From: Bauldia litoralis
Lineage (GTDB): Bacteria > Pseudomonadota > Alphaproteobacteria > Rhizobiales > Kaistiaceae
Reading direction: 5' to 3'
Assembly: GCA_945882315.1 (NCBI GenBank)
Contig: CAMCWB010000004.1
Span: 33,668-97,667, forward strand
DNA length: 64,000 nucleotides
Shown: positions 8,792-19,489 of the stretch, one piece after another
Position numbering within the stretch: position 1 is the stretch's first letter
Layout: each line of letters begins with the position of its first letter
Program-made: the position numbers and the translations under genes
The notes under the pieces: model-generated
The model's database searches: none
The model's input: only the letters and a program-made list of their open reading frames with translations
Told to the model about the DNA's origin: nothing

Positions 8792-9850
8792 TTAGAGCGC
8801 GACGGGCTGGCCGATCTTGGCCGACTTGTCGGCGGCCATGGTCAGTGCCAGCACGGTGCGGGCCTGCTCGCCCGTGCAGAGGCCGACGCCGCCCATGCCG
8901 AGGGCATGACGGATGAAGGCGTCCGTCTCTTCCTTCATCGGGCCGAAGAACTCGCCGAGCAGGAAATCGCCGGGCATCGCCGAGCCGAGGAAAGCGACGT
9001 CGACATTGTATTGCGGCGTGTAGGGGCACGGGATCGGCTCAGCGGGAACCAGCACGACATCGCGATGCGCGTCGTCGATGTTGAGCGAGCCGCCCGTCCC
9101 CTGGAGGTCGATCTCCATCGTCGCCGTGTAGGCCGGCCAATGGCGGGGCTGCAGCCAGCTCGTGCCGATCGTGGCGACGCTGCCGTCGTCGAAGGTGACG
9201 ATCATCCACTGGCTGTCGTCGCGATTGTAGGGCGCGAAGACCTTGCGCGTCGCCTTGGCGTAGACCTCGACGGGCTTCTTGCCTTCCATGTACCAGAGGA
9301 TCAAATCGACCATGTAGGTGCCGGTATTGATCGACGGCGTCGTGTTGGGCGAGCGGCTGGCGACGGCCTCGCCGACGGCGCGCGTCACGTAGATCTTGCC
9401 GAGCGCCATGACGATGTCGCCGAGCTGGCCGGTGACGGCAGCGTGCTTGGCCTGGAGGAAGCGCTTGCGGTAGCGCTGGGTATAACCGATGAAGACGCCG
9501 GCGCCGTTGCCGCCCGCCTTGGCGATGATGTCGTCGGCCTCGTCGAGGGTGAGCACGAAGGGCTTCTCGATCAGGACCGGCTTGCCGAGCTCCGCGGCGA
9601 GCGCGGCGGCGGCGTGGTGGTTCTCCTCGTCCGTGGAGACGATGACCGCGCCGACGCGATCGTCCGAGATCGCCTTGCGGAAATCGGCGGTGGCGAGGTC
9701 GGCCTTGGCGGATTTCGCCAGCTTGTCGAGCTTTTCCGGAACGATGTCGCAGACGGCGAGGAAATTCACCTGCGGGATCTGATGGCAGGAATGCGCCCTG
9801 AGGGTTCCGATACCCCCTGCGCCGATGACGGCAACGCCGGTTTCCTTCAT
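8792..9850 (-). CDS. Gfo/Idh/MocA-family NAD(P)-dependent oxidoreductase
   Basis: This 352-residue protein has an N-terminal Rossmann fold (VAVIGAGGIGTLRAHS at residues 6-21) and the family EKP motif in GKPVLIEKPFVLTLDEADDI. A C-terminal alpha/beta domain follows, with NTGTYMVDLILWYMEG. Such enzymes oxidise or reduce sugars, inositols and related polyols. No sugar transporter or pathway gene is near, so the substrate is unknown. It is a single-gene unit divergent from lexA. Its start is about 170 bases from the nearest LexA box, so SOS control is unlikely but not excluded. Confidence 0.9.
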   Translation of the reverse strand: MKETGVAVIGAGGIGTLRAHSCHQIPQVNFLAVCDIVPEKLDKLAKSAKADLATADFRKAISDDRVGAVIVSTDEENHHAAAALAAELGKPVLIEKPFVLTLDEADDIIAKAGGNGAGVFIGYTQRYRKRFLQAKHAAVTGQLGDIVMALGKIYVTRAVGEAVASRSPNTTPSINTGTYMVDLILWYMEGKKPVEVYAKATRKVFAPYNRDDSQWMIVTFDDGSVATIGTSWLQPRHWPAYTATMEIDLQGTGGSLNIDDAHRDVVLVPAEPIPCPYTPQYNVDVAFLGSAMPGDFLLGEFFGPMKEETDAFIRHALGMGGVGLCTGEQARTVLALTMAADKSAKIGQPVAL

Positions 9851-10019
9851 TTTGTCGTTTCTCTCTCGTGGGTTGGCAATTTTGTAAGCGCGCGACTTTG
9901 CAAGAGACCGGCCAGAGAGGCAACCGCAAGCGAGGTAACGACTTCGCGGGCTTACAGAAATTCGTGATCAGGCCTCTCATTGCGACCTTTGAGGCTTTAC
10001 GGAATTTTTAGTCCTTGTG

Positions 10020-10034
10020 GAACACATATAGAAC
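10020..10034 (+). promoter_or_regulatory. LexA box upstream of lexA (perfect)
   Basis: GAACACATATAGAAC is an exact GAAC-N7-GAAC, the reverse complement of the alphaproteobacterial LexA consensus GTTC-N7-GTTC. It lies 61 bases before the lexA start and covers a TATAGA that could be a -10 element, as expected for autorepression. Confidence 0.88.
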
Positions 10035-10045
10035 ATGTAGGGTTT

Positions 10046-10060
10046 GTTCGTGGTTTGTAC
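10046..10060 (+). promoter_or_regulatory. Second, imperfect LexA box upstream of lexA
   Basis: GTTCGTGGTTTGTAC differs by one base from GTTC-N7-GTTC and begins 11 bases after the perfect box. Two tandem operators would tighten autorepression of lexA. Confidence 0.6.
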
Positions 10061-10094
10061 CCGAGTCCTATATCGGGGAAGCAAGGACGGCGAG

Positions 10095-10799
10095 ATGCTG
10101 ACGCGGAAGCAACATGAACTCCTGATGTTCATCCACGAAAAGCTGAAGGAGACCGGCGTGCCGCCCTCCTTCGACGAGATGAAGGATGCGCTCGATCTCA
10201 GGTCGAAATCGGGAATTCATCGGCTGATCAAGGCGCTGGAAGAGCGCGGCTTCATCAGGCGGCTGCCCAACCGGGCGCGTGCCGTCGAGGTGCTGCGCCT
10301 GCCGGAATCCTCGGCTCCGAGCGTCGCGGCACCGCGCAGCCGCGGCTTCTCGCCGAGCGTCATCGAGGGCAGCCTCGGCCGCGTGCGGTCGGTGGTCGAC
10401 ACCGACGGCGTGATCGAGCCGGTGCTGGTCCCGGTGATGGGCCGCATCGCCGCCGGCGTGCCGATCGAGGCGATCCAGAACCACAGTCATTCGATCGTCG
10501 TGCCGCCCGACATGCTGACGCCGGGCGATCATTACGCACTGGAAGTGCTCGGCGATTCGATGATCGATGCCGGCATCCTCGAAGGCGACACCGTGCTGAT
10601 CCGCAAGAGCGACACCGCCGAAACCGGCGACATCGTCGTGGCGCTTGTCGACGGCGAGGAAGCGACGCTGAAGCGGCTCCGCAAGAAAGGCGCCTCGATC
10701 GCGCTCGAGGCGGCCAATCCGGCTTACGAGACGCGAATCTTCGGACCTGATCGCGTCCGCGTCCAGGGCAAGCTGGTCGGACTCATCCGCCGCTATTGA
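10095..10799 (+). CDS. lexA: SOS response transcriptional repressor LexA
   Basis: This 234-residue self-cleaving repressor starts at [18 protein letters not shown] precedes this ATG, and an upstream in-frame start at 10044 would lie inside the operator region. The N-terminal winged helix-turn-helix spans about residues 1-65. The linker and cleavage site ([10 protein letters not shown], Ala-Gly) follow, and the S24 peptidase domain has Ser155 in [10 protein letters not shown] and Lys193 in [11 protein letters not shown]. On DNA damage RecA filaments trigger cleavage. The upstream boxes indicate autoregulation, and a third box lies upstream of the small ORF before dnaE at 41718. The 3' end overlaps convergent comEC by 7 bases. 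Confidence 0.97.
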   Translation: MLTRKQHELLMFIHEKLKETGVPPSFDEMKDALDLRSKSGIHRLIKALEERGFIRRLPNRARAVEVLRLPESSAPSVAAPRSRGFSPSVIEGSLGRVRSVVDTDGVIEPVLVPVMGRIAAGVPIEAIQNHSHSIVVPPDMLTPGDHYALEVLGDSMIDAGILEGDTVLIRKSDTAETGDIVVALVDGEEATLKRLRKKGASIALEAANPAYETRIFGPDRVRVQGKLVGLIRRY

Positions 10800-10825
10800 A
10801 GCCGGGCGCCGCTATTGAAGCCCGG
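10788..10825. repeat. 19-base tandem duplication at the lexA/comEC convergent ends
   Basis: Two consecutive 19-base units (10788-10806 and 10807-10825) are identical except at one position and share CGCCGCTATTGAAGCC. The first contains the lexA stop; both are read in comEC on the other strand near its C-terminal GFNSGARLQ. The duplication may have created the small gene overlap. Confidence 0.75.
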
Positions 10826-13039
10826 CATCCAGGGCCGCGGGACCGCCGGATAGGCGGTCTCGATGTGATAGGCTACCTTCCCTTCCGGACCCAGCTCACG
10901 ATAGAGCGCGTGCGCGCCGCGGCGCAGGAGCTTGTCGCGATCGATGATGATTGCTGTTCCCGCGCAGTAGGGCGGCGCTTCGAAGCGTGAGACGATGATC
11001 GCGACGCGCCTGCAGTCTTCGGCGAAGGCATCGGGTTCGAGGACAAGCGCCAGCGTCTTTCCCTCCTCCTTCGTCGGCGCGATGCAGCCGAGCGGATCGC
11101 AGGCGACGCCGGCGGCGATATCCGGTGCATCGGGCTTCCGCGCATCGGCGTCGGCACGCAGCCAGTTCTCGATGGCGAAGCTCTCGCCCCTGCCGCCGGC
11201 AATCGAGTAGCGGCCCGACGCACCGCGGATGGCGGTCGTGGTCCCGTCCGCATCGATCAATATGTCAGGCGATGGCGCCGAGATCGCGACCGGTATGGGG
11301 GCCAGCATCGGAACGAGGCCGAGCAGGCGCCAGCGCTCGCGCCACAGGGCGAGCCAGAGAAAGCCGCCGACGATCAGGAGAAGCGACAGCCCCGGGATCA
11401 TGCGGACGCCGCCCGCCTCGCCGGACCATGCCGTCGTCCAAAGCGCGACGGCGATCATCCAGTCGATGCCCCAGTTCATGACGTAGAGCGGGATGGATTC
11501 GAGCCCGAAAGGCATCGCCAGCACGGTGACCGCGACCATCGGCATGACGAGGATGCCGACCGCTGGCGTTGCCAGGACATTGGCGAGAAGCGTCAGCGGC
11601 GCGACGCGCTGGAAATGAAAGATGCCGAAGGGCGCGGTGGCGAGGCCGGCGACCAGCGAGGTGACGACGAGCCCGGTCATCGTGCGCCAGACGCGGCCGG
11701 TCCAACCCGGGTCATGGCGATCGGTCAGGCGCAGCCGCCGATCGGCGCGCGCCGAGATTTCCTCATAGGCGGCGACGAGCGCGATGGTCGCGGCGAAGGA
11801 CATCTGGAAGCTGGCGCTCATCAGGCTTTCCGGCGTGACGACGAGGATGACGAGAGCGGCGAGCGCGACATTGCGGAGCGTGATGGCGCGGCGATCGAGA
11901 AGCACGGCGACGAACATGATGGCGAGCATCAGATAAGCGCGCTGGGTCGCGACCTCGGCCCCGGAAAGGCCGAGGTAGAAGGTGGCGACGGCAAGCCCGC
12001 CGAGGGCCGCCCATTTCTTGATGGGCCGCCGGAGCGCAAGATCCGGCGACAGCGCGAATAGCGCCCGCAGGATCGCGAAGGCCGAGCCGGCGATCAGCAC
12101 CATGTGCAGGCCGGAGATCGACAGGATGTGGCCGAGGCCAGAGGTACGCATCGCCTCCTGCGTCGCCTCCGAGATGCCGCCCTGATCGCCCATGATCAGT
12201 GCCGCGGCGATGCGGCCGTGATCGCCGGGAAGCGCTGCGGTGACGCGCCGGCGGATCGTTTCGCGGAGATGGGCGAGCGGCATGGCCAGACGGATCGAGA
12301 GCGGCGGCGCGCCGATATCGGCTGGCCGGGCGGCGCCGTAGGCGAAGCCGACCGCGCCGATCCGCTCGTAATAGGCGGCGCGCCCGAAATCATAACCACC
12401 GGGGAGGACAGGCCCGCTCGGCGGCTGCAGGCGGGCGGTGACGGCGAGTGCGTCGCCGACCGCGATCGCATCGGCCTGGGAGCGGATGGTGACGCGGACG
12501 AGATCGGGCTGTCCGTCATTCGGCATCTCTTCCATCGACTGGACGCGCAACACGATGCGGACGCCGCCGCCATTCGACATGCCGCGCTCGGCGACCCAGC
12601 CGGTGACGACCGTCGTGATCTCGCGAGCGAGCTTCGGTGCCGCAACCCAGTCGGTGCGGAGCTTGGTCATTGTGACGCCGGCGAGGATGAAGACGAGCAC
12701 CATCGCGAGGCGGAAGAGGCCGATACGGTTGCGGCAGAGGATGGCGACGGCGATCCCGGCGGCGAGGAGGCCCGCCAGTGCGATGGCGGAAGGTTCGCGG
12801 GGCAGGATGAAATAGAGGAGGATGCCGATCGAGAAGCAGACCGGCAGCCACAGGAAACCGCGGCCGGCTTCCAGCTCGCGGCCGAGGGAATCCGCCGCGG
12901 CAAGGCCGGTCCGTCCGGCGCGCGCCGCGAGCCGCGCAACGATGCCCGCCGAACGTGCTTCGAAGGCGGCCTGCGGCGTTGCTGCCGTGTCGACCGGAGC
13001 GTCCTCCGTCAGCAGATGCTCGCCCTGCCGCTCGCCCAT
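10793..13039 (-). CDS. comEC: ComEC/Rec2-family DNA uptake channel protein
   Basis: This 748-residue polytopic membrane protein has an N-terminal DUF4131-type soluble segment between hydrophobic helices and then the competence domain ([19 protein letters not shown], about residue 285), with many membrane helices to about residue 590. The last 160 residues form a soluble domain that lacks the HxHxDH signature of the metallo-beta-lactamase domain in long ComEC proteins. The family forms the inner-membrane pore for single-stranded DNA in natural transformation. No other competence gene is nearby. Adjacency to lexA is a common rhizobial arrangement. Confidence 0.9.
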   Translation of the reverse strand: MGERQGEHLLTEDAPVDTAATPQAAFEARSAGIVARLAARAGRTGLAAADSLGRELEAGRGFLWLPVCFSIGILLYFILPREPSAIALAGLLAAGIAVAILCRNRIGLFRLAMVLVFILAGVTMTKLRTDWVAAPKLAREITTVVTGWVAERGMSNGGGVRIVLRVQSMEEMPNDGQPDLVRVTIRSQADAIAVGDALAVTARLQPPSGPVLPGGYDFGRAAYYERIGAVGFAYGAARPADIGAPPLSIRLAMPLAHLRETIRRRVTAALPGDHGRIAAALIMGDQGGISEATQEAMRTSGLGHILSISGLHMVLIAGSAFAILRALFALSPDLALRRPIKKWAALGGLAVATFYLGLSGAEVATQRAYLMLAIMFVAVLLDRRAITLRNVALAALVILVVTPESLMSASFQMSFAATIALVAAYEEISARADRRLRLTDRHDPGWTGRVWRTMTGLVVTSLVAGLATAPFGIFHFQRVAPLTLLANVLATPAVGILVMPMVAVTVLAMPFGLESIPLYVMNWGIDWMIAVALWTTAWSGEAGGVRMIPGLSLLLIVGGFLWLALWRERWRLLGLVPMLAPIPVAISAPSPDILIDADGTTTAIRGASGRYSIAGGRGESFAIENWLRADADARKPDAPDIAAGVACDPLGCIAPTKEEGKTLALVLEPDAFAEDCRRVAIIVSRFEAPPYCAGTAIIIDRDKLLRRGAHALYRELGPEGKVAYHIETAYPAVPRPWMPGFNSGARLQ

Positions 13040-13099
13040 CCCATCCCCTCGCCCGCCCGAAGGCTATAGGATCGAAAGACCGGCGTCAGGCCTCATCGA

Positions 13100-13115
13100 T
13101 GGCCCGGAATTTGCG
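13100..13115 (+). promoter_or_regulatory. Sigma-54 (RpoN) -24/-12 promoter for the TPP enzyme
   Basis: TGGCCCGGAATTTGCG has the GG and GC dinucleotides exactly 10 bases apart and matches the consensus TGGCAC-N5-TTGC at most positions. The predicted transcript start is near 13126, 30 bases before the GTG at 13156. The identical 16 bases occur at 15067, upstream of the next gene, in non-coding sequence. No enhancer site could be identified in the 60 bases to comEC. Confidence 0.7.
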
Positions 13116-13155
13116 AACTGCACGTGCCCCGACACTCAGGCGGCAGGAGAGCCAG

Positions 13156-14913
13156 GTGGACGACAAAATAAACGATGCAGACGCGGCGCCGAGCTTCGCC
13201 GAGCAGCCGGCCGGCGCGCTCGCTAATCGCCCGGCTTACGGCAGCGACCTGGTCGTCGATTTCCTGCGCGGCCGCGACATTCCCTATGTCGCCCTGAACC
13301 CCGGCGCGAGCTTCCGCGGCCTGCATGACAGCCTGGTCAATTATGGCGGCAACCAGAATCCCAAAATGCTCCTCTGCCTGCATGAGGAGAGCGCCGTGGC
13401 CATCGCGCATGGCTATGCCAAGGTGACCGGCCGGGCGATGGCCGTGGCGGTGCATGCCAATATCGGGCTGATGCATGCGACCATGGCGATCTTCAACGCC
13501 TGGTGCGATCGGATGCCGATGCTGGTGCTCGGCGGCAGCGGGCCGGCCGATGCCGCGCGGCGGCGGCCGTGGATCGAATGGATCCACAGCGCCCGCGACC
13601 AGGCCGCGATGATCCGCAATTATGTGAAATGGGACGACGAGCCGCGCTCGGCCAGGGCCACGCAGGAATCCCTCGCCCGCGCCCTCTGGCAGAGCGAGAC
13701 GATGCCGATGGGGCCGGTCTATGTGGCGCTCGATTCCGAGGTACAGGAAAGTCCCCTGCCCGACGGCATGTCCTTCAGCGATACGGCGCGCTTCATGCCG
13801 GCGGTCGAGGCCGGCGCCAGCGACGTCGAGATCGCGCTGCTTTCCGACAAACTCGCTGCTGCCAAGAGGCCGCTGATCCTCAGTGGCCGCGCCTCGCGTT
13901 CGGAAGACGGGTGGCGAGCGCGCGTCGCGCTGGCCGAGCATTTCAACGCACAGGTGATCACCGATCCGCGCCTCGGCGCGAGCTTCCCGACCGACCACGC
14001 GCTCTTTGCCGGCGGCACCGCCAAGCCCTTGCCGAAGGTCGTGGAAGCGGTGCGCGGCGCCGACCTCATCGTCAGCCTCGACGTTACCGATCTCGGAGGT
14101 TTCCTGTCGATGTGCTGCGGCGACGAATTGCCGGAGGCCGCGATCGTCAACATCTCGCTGGACCATCGCCTGCACAATGGCTGGAGCATGGATCACATGC
14201 CGCTGCCGCCGGTCGACATGCATATCTCAGCCTCGCCCGACAAGGCGGTGCCGGCGCTCAACGCCAGACTTGGCATCGCTCCCGGGCAAGGGAAGATCGA
14301 TGCGCCGGTCGTCGCCGGCGAGCGAGCGCAGGGCACCGGCCTGCCGGGCCTCGTCGATCTTGCTGCCGAACTGCGCTTCGCGGTCGCCGGGCGCGCGGTA
14401 TCGCTGCTGCATGTGCCGATCGCCTGGCGGCAATCCTATTGGGATTACCGGCATCCGCTGGATTTCATCGGCAACGAAGCGGGCGGCGGCCTCGGCTCCG
14501 GGCCGGGTCTCTCGGTCGGCGCGGCGCTGGCGCTGAAGGGCAGTGGAAGGCTGCCGATCGGCATCTGCGGCGACGGCGACTACCTGATGGGCGTGACGGC
14601 GCTGTGGACCGCCGCGCATTACCGCATCCCGATGATGATCATCGTTTCCAACAACTCGTCCTACTTCAACGACGAACTGCATCAGGAGATGGTGGCGAAG
14701 GACCGCGCGCGGCCGGTGGCCAATAAATGGATCGGCCAGAAGCTAATCGACCCCGAGCCGGACCTCGTCGGCTTTGCCAAGGCACAGGGCGCCACCGGCA
14801 TCGGTCCGGTTGCCGAAATCACCGATCTCGCCGCAGCCTATGCGGAAGCGATTGCGGTCGTCGATGCCGGCGGTGTCGCCGTCGTCGACGTGCGGATCAA
14901 GCCCGGCTACTGA
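13156..14913 (+). CDS. Thiamine-diphosphate-dependent enzyme, acetolactate synthase/benzoylformate decarboxylase-like
   Basis: Starting at the GTG after CAGGAGAGCCAG, the protein has 585 residues. An in-frame ATG at 13099 would give 604 but would place the sigma-54 element in coding sequence. The order is TPP_N domain with the cofactor-activating Glu near residue 77 (CLHEESAVAIAHGYAK), central domain, and TPP_C domain with the metal/TPP motif GICGDGDY near 473 ending in SNNSSYFNDE near 500. The fold family is clear. The reaction (decarboxylase, carboligase or oxalyl-CoA-like) is not; it is not a close match to IlvB or Xsc by eye. Probable RpoN control and the downstream binding protein suggest catabolism of a transported carbon or nitrogen compound. 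Confidence 0.88.
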   Translation: MDDKINDADAAPSFAEQPAGALANRPAYGSDLVVDFLRGRDIPYVALNPGASFRGLHDSLVNYGGNQNPKMLLCLHEESAVAIAHGYAKVTGRAMAVAVHANIGLMHATMAIFNAWCDRMPMLVLGGSGPADAARRRPWIEWIHSARDQAAMIRNYVKWDDEPRSARATQESLARALWQSETMPMGPVYVALDSEVQESPLPDGMSFSDTARFMPAVEAGASDVEIALLSDKLAAAKRPLILSGRASRSEDGWRARVALAEHFNAQVITDPRLGASFPTDHALFAGGTAKPLPKVVEAVRGADLIVSLDVTDLGGFLSMCCGDELPEAAIVNISLDHRLHNGWSMDHMPLPPVDMHISASPDKAVPALNARLGIAPGQGKIDAPVVAGERAQGTGLPGLVDLAAELRFAVAGRAVSLLHVPIAWRQSYWDYRHPLDFIGNEAGGGLGSGPGLSVGAALALKGSGRLPIGICGDGDYLMGVTALWTAAHYRIPMMIIVSNNSSYFNDELHQEMVAKDRARPVANKWIGQKLIDPEPDLVGFAKAQGATGIGPVAEITDLAAAYAEAIAVVDAGGVAVVDVRIKPGY

Positions 14914-15066
14914 TCAGGCGGGCAAGTTGGCCGGGATTGCTCAAAGCCGAAATAAGCTGCATGTTATCCCATAGTGTGTTCACAGCTTAGGCGTTTTTCC
15001 TTGGCGATCCGCAGAAAACATTCGTTCGGCACTGCGCTCATTGCCACCATTGAAGCAAATTTAATG

Positions 15067-15082
15067 TGGCCCGGAATTTGCG
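15067..15082 (+). promoter_or_regulatory. Sigma-54 (RpoN) -24/-12 promoter for the solute-binding protein
   Basis: TGGCCCGGAATTTGCG is identical over 16 bases to the element at 13100, with GG and GC 10 bases apart. It lies in the 312-base gap 14914-15225, about 133 bases (from the predicted transcript start) before the ATG at 15226. The rest of the gap has no gene; an AT-richer stretch at 14960-15060 upstream could hold activator sites, but none is recognisable. Confidence 0.7.
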
Positions 15083-15225
15083 GAGAGGCTCGACGTGAAC
15101 GCGCCTCGTAGACCAGAACAGCCTCGACGGGGCATCCGCCTCCCCGGATTCCTTCGCCGGACACCTGCTTGCGCATGGCAACGTCAACGTTCGCTTTTTG
15201 AACAGGTTACCAACGGAGCTTCGTT

Positions 15226-16305
15226 ATGCCCTCCCCAATGAATATCGCCCAAAGACGCCTTGCCTTCGGCATTGCGGCGGCAGCCGTGACTATCCTCGCC
15301 CTGACGCCTGCTCAGGCGCAGGAACTCCAGACGATCAACGTGATGACGTCGAACGACCAGTCCTGCAGCCCCTATCCGCAGATATCGGCGGATGAGTTCG
15401 GCTTCTTTGCCAAGGAAGGCCTCAAGGTCAACCTTCTGCCCTCGGAGACTTCAATTCCCTATATCGCCTTCCTCGCCAATGGCGACGCCGACATCACGAT
15501 GATGGACGCCGGCATGATTTTCCAGGCGGTCACCGCCGGGCAGCCGCTCTCGGCGGTCTATGAAGCCTATCAGCGCGCCGGTGACGGATTGGTCGTTCTT
15601 TCCGACAGCGGTATCAAATCGGTCGCCGACCTCAAGGGCAAGACGATCGGCATGGCGTCTGACCGCGATCAGCTGACCACCATCCTGGCCCTCAGCACGG
15701 TCGGCATGGAAATCTCGGAAGTTACCACCGTCGTCGTCGGCCAGCCGGGGCCGGTGCTTGTCGATGCTCTGACCAAGGGCACGATCCAGGCCTATGCCGC
15801 CGCCAATTCCGAATTTGCCGCGCTCACGGCGGCAGGCGTGGCAGTGACCAACATCACCCCGGTCGAAGTCTCTTCCGTGCCGGGCAACACATTTACGGTA
15901 TGGGGGCCAACCAAGGAGGAGAAGCGACCGCTCTTCGAGAAATTCCTCCGCGCCTGGGCGATGGGACAGCATGCCGGCATCATGGACATCAAGGCCGTGA
16001 TGTCCGCCTGCAAGAAGCGCATTCCCGAGCAGTGGGAAAAGCCCGGCCGCGGCGAGACCGTCGTCACCAACAGCGTCACCAACACCCAGGTCCGCCGCAC
16101 CGTGAAGTATGGCGAACCGCAGCGCGACGTCTGGGAAGGCATCCAGCCCCCCTACGTCAAGTTCGGTGAAATCCCCGCCGTGATCGAAGTCGACAAGTTC
16201 CTCGACTGGTCCTTCATCGACGCCGCGAACAACTTCACCACCGACGAGGTGAAGGAAGGCGTGAAGGCGTGGAAGGAAGCCAACAAGGACGCCCTCATCA
16301 ACTAG
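15226..16305 (+). CDS. ABC transporter substrate-binding protein, NMT1/THI5/TauA-like
   Basis: This 359-residue exported protein has a signal peptide of about 35 residues (basic start, hydrophobic LAFGIAAAAVTILAL, cleavage near AQAQE). The mature part has the NMT1/SsuA-like layout, with SADEFGFFAKEGLKVNLL and ANGDADITMMDAG. These proteins bind sulfonates, nitrate, pyrimidine precursors or similar small ligands for an ABC importer. No permease or ATPase gene lies beside it, so it is an orphan component in this window. GGAG stands 8 bases upstream of the ATG; MNIAQRR five codons later is an alternative start. A strong terminator follows at 16332. Confidence 0.9.
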   Translation: MPSPMNIAQRRLAFGIAAAAVTILALTPAQAQELQTINVMTSNDQSCSPYPQISADEFGFFAKEGLKVNLLPSETSIPYIAFLANGDADITMMDAGMIFQAVTAGQPLSAVYEAYQRAGDGLVVLSDSGIKSVADLKGKTIGMASDRDQLTTILALSTVGMEISEVTTVVVGQPGPVLVDALTKGTIQAYAAANSEFAALTAAGVAVTNITPVEVSSVPGNTFTVWGPTKEEKRPLFEKFLRAWAMGQHAGIMDIKAVMSACKKRIPEQWEKPGRGETVVTNSVTNTQVRRTVKYGEPQRDVWEGIQPPYVKFGEIPAVIEVDKFLDWSFIDAANNFTTDEVKEGVKAWKEANKDALIN

Positions 16306-16331
16306 GGTCGTCCGCTTCCATGAAATGAAAC

Positions 16332-16365
16332 GAAGCCCGGGCAGTACCCGGGCTTCGGCTTTTTT
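16332..16365 (+). terminator. Rho-independent terminator after the solute-binding protein
   Basis: GAAGCCCGGG-cagta-CCCGGGCTTC forms a perfect 10-base-pair stem and is followed by GGCTTTTTT. It lies 26 bases after the stop of the solute-binding protein and 15 bases before the glnS stop on the other strand; read from the glnS side it lacks a good T-tract. Confidence 0.9.
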
Positions 16366-16380
16366 GAGCGGGGATTACGC

Positions 16381-18072
<1,692 letters not shown>

Positions 18073-18251
18073 TCGCCGGATTTCCTGCATTTCGAATGGG
18101 TCTTGGGCGACGGGTTACACGATGCGGCGGCGCTGGTCCATGTTGGGGCCCCTTGACCCGATCCCGGCGACAACGGATCGTTCGGGACAAGGGCGGCGTC
18201 GAGAGCCGCTGGAGCCGGCACAGCCGGTTTTATCGACCCTCGGAGGATTCG

Positions 18252-19403
18252 ATGACTGCCCAGCCGCCCGCCATCGGCTTTGCGCCGAACGAAGACCCTT
18301 TCACCGTCCAGCATGGCGGCTTCTATCGCCGCTGGCTGTCGATGCTCGACGATATCGACGAGCTCAAGGCGATCGTCGCCCGGATCGAGGCGACCACCGA
18401 GGACAAATGGGTGCCGCTCTGGCATGAGGCCGGCAAGCGCTACGAGGATGACGGCGACCGCCTCGCCGCCTCCGGCCAGCACGACAAGGCGCGGACTGCC
18501 TTCCTGAAGGCGAAGACATTCTATTCGATCGGCCGCTTTCCGTCCGAGATCACGCCGGTCAAGGCGCAGATCAGCGCCGATTGCGCCCGCGCCTACCGCA
18601 AGGCGTCAGAGCATCTCGACCCGCCGCTGGAAGTGGTCGAGGTGGTCTGCGAGGGCAAGGCGATCCGGGCGCATTTCCGGGTGCCGAAATCGAAGGGGCC
18701 GGTGCCCGCCGTGCTCATCATGTGCGGCTCGGACATGTTCAAGGAGGATCGCGGCTGGGCGGGCGAGATGGCGCTTGCCGCCGGCCTCGCCTCACTGGTG
18801 ATGGACGCGCCGGGGACAGGCGAGAACCCGTTCCCCTGGGCACCGGAATCGGTGAAGGCCTGGGTAGCGGCGATCGACTGGATGGCGGCGCGGCCGGAGG
18901 TCGACGCCGGCCGGATCGGCGCTTTCGGCATCAGCCGGGGCGGCTATTCCGTGATGCAGCTTGCCGGGTTCTATCCGGAGATGGTGCGCGCCGTCGTCGC
19001 CAATGCCGGCCATCCTTTCGGCTACCGGATGACGACGGAGGAGAAGCAGGCGGTCGTCGATGCGCGGAACGCTCGGGCGACTTTCGCCTTCGGCGCGCCC
19101 GGCGGCCCACAGACCTTCGAGCCGTGGTCGCTCGACTATGAGGACGAGCAGTTCAAGCGCTGGGCGCTGTCGGAACAGGGCATCCTCGACCGGATCACCC
19201 AGCCGCTCCTGATGATCAACGGCAAGCACGATCATCTGGCGCCGGTCGGCAACATCTACTTCATGCTGGAAAACGGGCCGGTCGGCGGCCGCGAGGCGCG
19301 CATCTATCCCGATGACGGGCACTGCGCCTTCAAGCACCAGAAGGAATGGGGCCCGGCCTCCTTCACCTGGCTGAATGAGAAGCTGAGCGCGCCGCGACGC
19401 TAG
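18252..19403 (+). CDS. Alpha/beta hydrolase, FrsA/DUF1100-like with N-terminal helical domain
   Basis: This 383-residue protein starts at an ATG after GGAGGATTCG. About 130 N-terminal residues are helical, and a serine hydrolase core follows. The triad is Ser228 in GISRGGYS, Asp327 in NGKHDHLAP and His357 in DDGHCAFKH. This layout matches FrsA-like esterases and C-C bond hydrolases such as 2,6-dihydroxypseudooxynicotine hydrolase. The substrate is unknown, and no signal peptide is visible. It is a single-gene unit between glnS and gltX. Confidence 0.87.
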   Translation: MTAQPPAIGFAPNEDPFTVQHGGFYRRWLSMLDDIDELKAIVARIEATTEDKWVPLWHEAGKRYEDDGDRLAASGQHDKARTAFLKAKTFYSIGRFPSEITPVKAQISADCARAYRKASEHLDPPLEVVEVVCEGKAIRAHFRVPKSKGPVPAVLIMCGSDMFKEDRGWAGEMALAAGLASLVMDAPGTGENPFPWAPESVKAWVAAIDWMAARPEVDAGRIGAFGISRGGYSVMQLAGFYPEMVRAVVANAGHPFGYRMTTEEKQAVVDARNARATFAFGAPGGPQTFEPWSLDYEDEQFKRWALSEQGILDRITQPLLMINGKHDHLAPVGNIYFMLENGPVGGREARIYPDDGHCAFKHQKEWGPASFTWLNEKLSAPRR

Positions 19404-19489
19404 CGATATCGGTGTAGTGGGCGGCCCTGTCGCCCCTGCCGCGGCTTCGTGTTAAAGGGGCCGCCCCAGCCCCTATTTCCGTGCGTGCA

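Noticed and set aside
12104..13069. 321-codon plus-strand frame
   Set aside because: Shadow of comEC; Asp/Arg/Gly-rich with no family features.
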